From NCBI GenBank assembly GCA_963965975.1, contig OZ014412.1, positions 6,760,501 to 6,824,500 of the forward strand: a stretch of 64,000 nucleotides of DNA. The letters are read 5' to 3'. This document shows positions 57,296 through 64,000 of the stretch, in pieces (position 1 is the first letter of the stretch; every line of letters begins with the position of its first letter). Under the pieces are notes generated by a model, which was given only the letters and a program-made list of their open reading frames with translations, had not been told where the DNA came from and ran no database searches. The stretch is from Xestospongia bergquistia (taxonomy: Eukaryota; Porifera; Demospongiae; Haplosclerida; Petrosiidae). Both the position numbers and the translations under genes were made by a program.

Positions 57296-59312
57296 TTAAT
57301 GCCAGTTAACATTCTCATATAGTGCTTGTGGTGGGTGTGGATTAGGAGTGTAATCATAGGTATTAGTGGATTGCTGCACACCTCTGATGTTTGTCATTTC
57401 ATAAGCTACATTAGTTTCTGTTTTAACTGAGTCAACATTATAGTCTGTAGAAATAAAAGTGAGATGTGTTAATAGCTATATGTTAGTATTTTATACCTTT
57501 CCTTCCCTTCTTTCTGAAGAGTAGTACTAACAATAATGTTAAAACAACAAAAAATGCTACCACTGCTAAACCAAAAAACACTCCTAAAACTGCACTATCT
57601 AATCCTTGTGCTGTAATAAAATAATAATGTAATATATATATAGCTTGGTCTTATTTATTATGCTAACTTTGTGAGGAAGAAGTAGTCAGTATATTACTCA
57701 TGCACAAGTTGGCACCAATATTTCCTGTTTCAGCAACAGAACTAAAATACATTACTCCAGTTAGAAGTGATGAAGAAACAATTTCATTCTCTGAAATGCT
57801 CCAGTCCACAACAAATTCCTTTACAACAGCATATTTTAAATTTCTTTCTCCATTATCTCTCTTATCATAACCATAAAATATGTATGTTCCATTTATTGTG
57901 GGAGATAGACATCTTTCAATAGTTATATCTAATAATATAGTAGATGATACTGGTGAGATGACCAGTACAATACATCCAATATTAGATGATTGTTGATAAA
58001 CACATGTCAAACACATGTCTGTTCCATTTCTAGTGATATTTATATCCTTAACATCAAATGTACCTTTAAATAGAGATATAATGTATACATATTAATGCAG
58101 TAAGAAACAATTTTACTTACTAATTGGAAATGCTTCAGAAATTGTCACTCCTAAAGAATTTAATGTCATTATATTCAAATAGTACATAAATCCTTTTTGA
58201 AGTTGCACTCTCCATATTAGTTGGTATGTTTCATTTATTAATGTTACATCTTCCCAGGAAAAAATATTTGATGTATTTATGTTCATGTTATCTCCAGTTC
58301 TAGTGAGCAGGAACTGAATTGAGTTTTGTTGTAAATCAGGACAATGACTCTCAGCAAACTAATGACAATAATTTCAAATTAATTCTTCTCTTTACTTACT
58401 TGAAATAATATTACAATTGAACTATTGTTATTTAAAGTAACTCCAACTATCCTTGGCTTTATGGGTAATTCTGTAAATTGAAACCATCATGAATTATAGC
58501 GATAATCTGTAATCATAATCATAACACTAAATATATATTTTCATTGGATGTATACACTGATTGGTTGATTTGACTAAGATATGGTTATACAGGTTGTAAG
58601 CAGCAAACAAAAAATGTAAAAAGTAAATACTACCGTTTTGATGACTATCACTGTTAAAACTAACTAATGGTCACTGTGTTTGCACACATGCCTATAAAAT
58701 ATACTGAAAAGCATACACTGTTTTGATTAGTAACTATTATGGAAATAACAGTTCAATAAATCATAAATAACATGTATGTTGTTTATATAGGGTTGTCTTA
58801 TTAATAATTCTATAGTGATGGCCTTCACATGTAAGCCCAGCATCCATTTTGTGTCTAACTAGTGATATATTGACAGAGTCTTTGTAGTTCTAAAGTTTAA
58901 CTACATGACAATGTATGCTACTTCTCCATGACTTATATGAAATTTATAATGACTATGTATTGAGTACCGATCAATTCTTTAAGTAATGATGTACTGTGTG
59001 ACTTAATTTGTTTATAAATCCTATAGTATATTAGTAATCACAACAGTGGATGTTTACAAATTGCATCAAGTAATTTGTTACTTAAGCTGAAACCTGTATA
59101 ACAACATGTGGTTATACAGGTTTATTTATTTATCATTATTTGATCAAAAAGTAAACACTCTTGTTTTGATAACTATTACTGTTACAACCAACTCATGGTC
59201 ACTCTGTTTGCATACATGCCTACAAAATACATTGAAACATATGTTGTTTTGATTACTAATTACTATTGAATTGACAGATTGTGTGCTTCAATTAGCAACT
59301 TCTCAGAAAAGG

Positions 59313-59363
<51 letters not shown>

Positions 59364-60588
59364 CATAGAAACATGTATTAATAATTCCATGGTGACAGCC
59401 CTCATATACAGACCTAGGATTCATGTCTGACTAATGAGATGTTAAACAGAGTTTTCATAGCTCTAACAATTAATTATATGATTGCTGAGTGTCAATTAGT
59501 ATATTAGTAATGAAAACAGTATGATGTCTACTATTTCTCAATATCTTATAAATATTAATAATATATTGATTAAATCAAGTCTTTTGGTGAATAATGGTCT
59601 TACTATGAGATTTATATACCTAATATAAAACAAGATGATGAGCTGTTACTATGAAATTCATTTGTACACTTCATTGTATTATGTAGGGGGCATATGCTAC
59701 CAAAATCTTCATGAATAGGTTAAAACAGCTAGTTTATTTCATCAGTGATATTACAATACTAATATTAATAATACATGTACCTGTGACAAAAGAAGCTTCC
59801 ATAGATTTTGATTGATTACAACCAGCATATGAATTTTCTGGTGAAAGAATAAAGTTATACACATTACAAGGATTAGAAGCATCTTCAGTATATTTGAAAA
59901 CATTATTATCTCCTGTCAACTCTACAGTAATATTGGTAGTGTTATTAGTATCTGTAATAGACAATATCAATGTAGTATTCTCATTAACAACAGGATGAAC
60001 ACTCCAGGATAGAAATAAACTGTTAAAAGCAGTTGAGAATACATTGAAGTCTGAGACAAGTACTGGATCACCTATAGGATGGCATTTCTAACTTCAAATA
60101 AGGATATGTTAGTAACCTTGTACAGTCAATAACGCAGTAGGACTTGTTCTATTACCACCAGAAGGAGGAGGTGAGTCACCAAGAATGACACAGTACACTT
60201 CAGTATTATTATTAAGACAATTACCGGCCATGTGTAAAAGTGAATACTGAATATCACATCCAATATAATATGGAGGAAAACGATTGTAGTATCCACTAAA
60301 ACTAATTCCTCTAGTTTCTAACTCTTCAGTTGTCATATTTTCAGAATTAACTCCATCAATAAACCAGTAGAGATATGAACCATCACCATAACAATAGAAG
60401 GTAGCTTGTTGACCAAGACTGACAGTAGTAGAGTATGGATAATCCAAAATATCTAAAACAAATGAAAATATGTAATTACTCTGTATTACTAGAATAATCT
60501 TACATCCATTATGACAGCATAGTGCAGTAGAAAATAAACCTGCAATATAAAAAACAAACTCTATCTTCTTGCTCACAACTAGAAGCAT
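57296..60588 (-). CDS. Ig/Fn3 type I receptor with tyrosine-rich tail, copy 2
   Basis: Exons: 60588-60504, 60452-60117, 60071-59781, 58470-58400, 58358-58121, 58063-57668, 57610-57497 and 57444-57296. Phases agree and give 559 residues. Residues 1-25 are a signal peptide. Exon 2 is an Ig-like domain with the paired cysteines in FYCYG and VYCVI and the core tryptophan YWFIDG. Exon 3 is an Fn3-like domain (SLFLSWSVHP). Exons 4-6 form a further Fn3 domain and a cysteine-bearing domain. Exon 7 is the membrane helix (about 473-500) followed by FRKKGRK. The tail carries tyrosines in NVAYEMTN, NTYDYTP and ALYENVNWH; YENV fits the pYxN consensus for Grb2-type SH2 domains. Introns 1 and 2 are 51 and 45 nt, and intron 3 is 1.3 kb with internal repeats. 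A cell-surface recognition and signalling receptor is likely; the ligand is unknown. Confidence 0.8.
58500..59770. repeat. Internally repeated intron 3 of the Ig/Fn3 receptor
   Basis: A block of about 130 bp (AAAAAGTAAA..GTTTTGAT.ACTAT..ACTGTTA...GCATACATGCCTA) occurs near 58617 and again near 59148. A relative lies in the other copy near 52170. A second block around TGAATAGGTTAAAACAGCTAG occurs at 59713 and at 52850, and a weaker relative at 51900. Decayed dispersed or tandem repeats expanded this intron. Confidence 0.65.
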
Positions 60589-61412
60589 ATCGTCCTATGG
60601 TAAATAATTCATAGATATTATAATCACTGTCTATGAATCTCGTTATCATTCCCTTTTTTCCCATGAACTTTGTTACACTATATCCTGTATCTTTATTATA
60701 AAGTATGTGAGTTTTGGAGAAAAACAAGAAAGATGACTCATAAAGTAAATATCATTTAGACAGTGTTCATGGAGCAAATGTAAACTTAACTACAAATTCT
60801 CTAAGAAATTATAGACTGAACTTATGTATTATACCAATTAATTAATACCAATGTTATAGATAACTTAGACATCTAAGCATGTGAAAGTGATATATTGACT
60901 TGTTAGTACTGGATATATATATAAATTGGAACAGACAGTATAAATGCAGTACACCTGATGTAAGCTAATACAGGTACATGGTCTAGATCTAAGCATGCAT
61001 ATATAAATCTACATGGATGTCACAAATCAATTCAAACACTCCCCTTTTTCAATCTAGACATGCTTTAGAATTAGATGAAGAAAGAAGTGACTATATAAGC
61101 GAAGTATGGCAATACTCGTCTAACTGATCATCGAGGAGTACACTCCCTGTAATTATATGACATCATTATTAGAGAGTTGACCAAACAATAAAAATCAATT
61201 TGTAGGTTATGCATGAGAAACGGCTTATTCTAGTAAGTAGTTTTCATTTACAAGAATAACATCATTCTAATGAGTAGCATTTATTTTATATACAGTGTTT
61301 TTATTTATCTATACAAATCACCATGGTTACAATAAATTAAACAATAAAAGTTATAGAAACTATATACACCTTCATAGTTCATACCAAAGAACTATTGTCT
61401 TTTATATTAGTG
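60589..61412. other. Intergenic region between Ig/Fn3 receptor and receptor C
   Basis: About 820 bp, AT-rich, with no supported gene. It includes the promoter side of the Ig/Fn3 receptor. No TCATGTGA was seen here. Confidence 0.55.
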
Positions 61413-63942
61413 TTATCTTTTTGTTACATCACTTGAAGCAAGATTCCCAGTAATTGAATTTTCTGACATTGGTTTAAGAACATTGTTACCCTTTGGATCT
61501 TTATAGAGAGCCACCATCTAATACAATTTTATCAGATGCATTCTTCTATTCACTATAAGGTTTACCTTAGGAATAAAATTGAATCCAAGAAATATGCTTA
61601 CATTAAAAAACACAATGAGAGCCCAAATGATATCATCCAAATTTTCAGTGTCACTCACAATAGGCATTATCGTACTAGTGACAATCAATACAAATGTACC
61701 ACAGTATAATGTCTTCCTGATATATTTTGAGTTATTAAGAACATCAATTTCCACATTTCTTGTTAGAAAGGCTAATATCAGCCCAATAATATGAAGAACA
61801 AATTTGTAAAGAATAGAAAAGATTAGAAGTAATGTAAAAATATAGTTGGTGCCACAAACAGCTACAATATAATTTTGCATTATTCCTTGTTCCTACATTT
61901 AAATAAATATGTATTACTACACTTGATGATATCTTACTACTAACATTAATATTTGACTGAGTTAGCTTACCTCTGACAAACACTGTATCATTTTTAATGA
62001 TGGCAGCAATAACCAATGGAATAGTTATAACCATATCAACAGCCAAAAACGCAAAGACAAGCAATGCCAATTTCCAGTCACTTAATACCTAAATAAAAGT
62101 TTAATAACATATCTATATTGCTTCTCAATTCTGAACCAACTTGTTTCCTGACAGTGTTGGCTTTAAATATGTGATATATTCTTAACATTTTTGCTATAAC
62201 TACAGCAGTATATCCCCAACTAACTGCCAGTCTTTGACTCTGATATAAAAACGTCAAAAAACCATATTCAGTAGTTATAAACTTATGTCATTTCTCTTAC
62301 ATTGCATTTGAAAGTCTGTGTAGCAATAGAGTAAGCAACAATTGGAATGGCACTATAAATCTGTGCAAATGCTCCACAAATCATAATGTAATTCAAATTG
62401 GGACTTGTGAGTTTAACAATTCTATGTACAAAGAGAAGTTTGGGAAGTAACACAATTTACTAACTTTCTTTTTCTAAAGATTATATTGAAACCTGAACAT
62501 ACAATTGCAAAGGCTAGCAGAATACCCATTAGAACACAACCAAATACTACCACTGGCACAAGTAATAAACTGACTACTTCAACAGGATGACCATCAGGTG
62601 GTATGCCATCTAAAAATAATACTATTATAAAGACATAACAAACATACTGATTACCTGGCCAAACAGTCAAATTAGGATGTGATAAGTATGTACTATCATT
62701 TACTGTACCCACTGATATTAGCTGTAGTGCATGAGACGACTGCTGATATTGAAGAACAAGTGTAGTCCTACTTCTCCTTTTACCATTTGCACTAATTTCC
62801 ACATATCCCTATATAAGAATGATATGTCTTAACTGATTATATTAAACATTAGATAATTAGCACACACTGTTTTACCAACAAAGTAAGTATTGGTAGTTTC
62901 GAAAATAAAAATCATTCTGTGATATGTTATGATAACTAAGGAAAGAGTCTAGAGCCAATGTAATTAAAGTTATAGCATCTTGTAAATAGCCTGTTGTTTG
63001 TATCAATTTGACAGGAAAAATCTAGAGAGTATAAAAAATGAAAATAAAATACACTTACTTACTTGTACGAAATCATCAGGGTGGGGTAACAGTACAAGTG
63101 CTCTGTTTAGTACTGTAGTTAAACTGGATAAGGAGCAGTTGATATGGTTTAAGTACTCCTCATATTTCACCCATTGATGAAGATATGAACCAAGTAATAT
63201 CCATTCATAGTTGGGATAATAACAATCCTGGGAGTAAGCCAAAAAATGCAAGTAACGAACAAAATAGCAATTCATCAATTAACATACAGAACAATATTGT
63301 GCATAGTATAACTACAACTTACTTGACATAAAAGCTTCAGAGATTGTTTTTCTCCAGTGTTGAGTATAAAGATATGTGGCTGGCCACTCTATCACAACAA
63401 AATTACAATAAAATCTCCCAAATAGTAGTATTTTTCTTATAAATACCTCTTCCAATATATTATTCAATTCCATTCTTTGATCAAACATGACAACACTTAC
63501 ATTAATATCTCTGATATTACTTTCATGTAGAATGTTAATATATTGCTAAAAAAAGGCATATATAACAATTTATCGGCATCTTCCATCTCTTACTTTATTG
63601 TATAAGTCACTTATTTCACTGATAATGGTTACTTCAGACCATCCATATTGTTGTATTACAGTAATCAAACCCAGTGCTATGTGATTATCTGATGGTACTG
63701 TTCTATAAAATATTGAATGGTTTGACAAGATGCTTGATGCGGTAGATGCTGATATCTAAACAAGATTTAAAAAGATAATATTCTATGCATTGTAGATACC
63801 AGAGGCATATTAAGATAATTACAGAGGTGTATAGTCCATTAGTCACTAATGAACATCTAACATCAATGATACCTATAGTTGAGAATAAATTATTTCCTTC
63901 TAGCTCATTCTTTAACAACTCAATGGCTGTAGTTAGTTGACA
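61413..63942 (-). CDS. GABA-B-like class C GPCR, copy C (divergent, 5' end off window)
   Basis: Exons in gene order: 63942-63823, 63755-63594, 63545-63447, 63388-63323, 63227-63059, 62990-62876, 62791-62655, 62609-62465, 62421-62301, 62239-62141, 62088-61971, 61885-61566 and 61517-61413. They give 592 in-frame codons to the stop. Two junctions were chosen among alternatives to keep the frame: donor at 63059 rather than 63063, and acceptors at 62791 and 61885 a few bases inside the first AG. The exon plan parallels receptors A and B: flytrap domain, seven membrane segments, and FIPK at the TM7 end (GFNFIPK). The flytrap is about 45 residues shorter where A and B have the segment around CEKLSGDLVPLEQF. 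The tail is only 35 residues and has no coiled coil. A more distant member of the family, on the opposite strand. The small first exon or exons are beyond or at 63960-64000. Confidence 0.8.
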
Positions 63943-64000
63943 CTGTAGAATATAACAATGAAAACATACATTAGAGTCTTCCATACTTTAGTCTATAGAA

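Noticed and set aside
60111-60116. Acceptor at 60095 for Ig/Fn3 exon 3
   Set aside because: It leads to a stop within a few codons. The acceptor ending at 60072 keeps the frame and gives a 45-nt intron.

Overview
The window looks like a gene-dense, AT-rich stretch of an early-branching animal genome. A demosponge such as Amphimedon queenslandica is my best guess. The reasons are small GT-AG introns (often 45-60 nt), tandem families of class C (GABA-B-like) GPCRs, SRCR and Ig/Fn3 surface receptors, cytosolic sulfotransferases, and hAT, MULE-like and Gypsy-like debris. The species is an inference; no single gene proves it.

Layout. From 1 to 25.5 kb a convergent unit [GABA-B-like receptor (+) / SLC15-like transporter (-) / SRCR receptor (+)] is repeated about three times in different states of decay. 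Unit 1 has receptor A (3' part), a small SLC15 relic and an SRCR first-exon relic hit by a 2.5-kb hAT transposon. Unit 2 has the complete 16-exon receptor B, an SLC15 pseudogene and an intact two-pass-spanning candidate (signal peptide plus one membrane segment) SRCR gene. Unit 3 has a receptor 3'-end relic followed by an intact SLC15 gene. From 23.7 to 38.6 kb lies an array of intronless SLC15/POT-like transporters, all on the minus strand: five intact, two broken, with clear gene-conversion mosaics.

From 38.8 to 44.3 kb two near-identical sulfotransferase genes (one frameshifted) flank MULE, Fn3-exon and Gypsy-like remnants. From 44.5 to 60.6 kb a tandem duplication carries [small membrane ORF (+) / SLC15 (-) / Ig-Fn3 receptor (-)] twice. 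The copies are separated by an 875-bp inverted-repeat element and a 1.4-kb TTTTAA-rich satellite. The last 3 kb hold a third, divergent GABA-B-like receptor on the minus strand that runs off the window.

How the parts may work together. Established knowledge: animal SLC15A3/A4 proteins are endolysosomal transporters of histidine and bacterial muropeptides; SRCR and Ig/Fn3 receptors often recognise microbial or allogeneic ligands; GABA-B-like receptors sense small amino-acid-type ligands. Inference: the locus may be a sensing and uptake neighbourhood for environmental or symbiont molecules. In support, an E-box-type octamer (TCATGTGA or CCACGTGG), of the kind bound by MITF/TFE factors, lies shortly upstream of nearly every SLC15 gene and upstream of the SRCR gene and receptor B. 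No tRNA, rRNA or CRISPR was seen.
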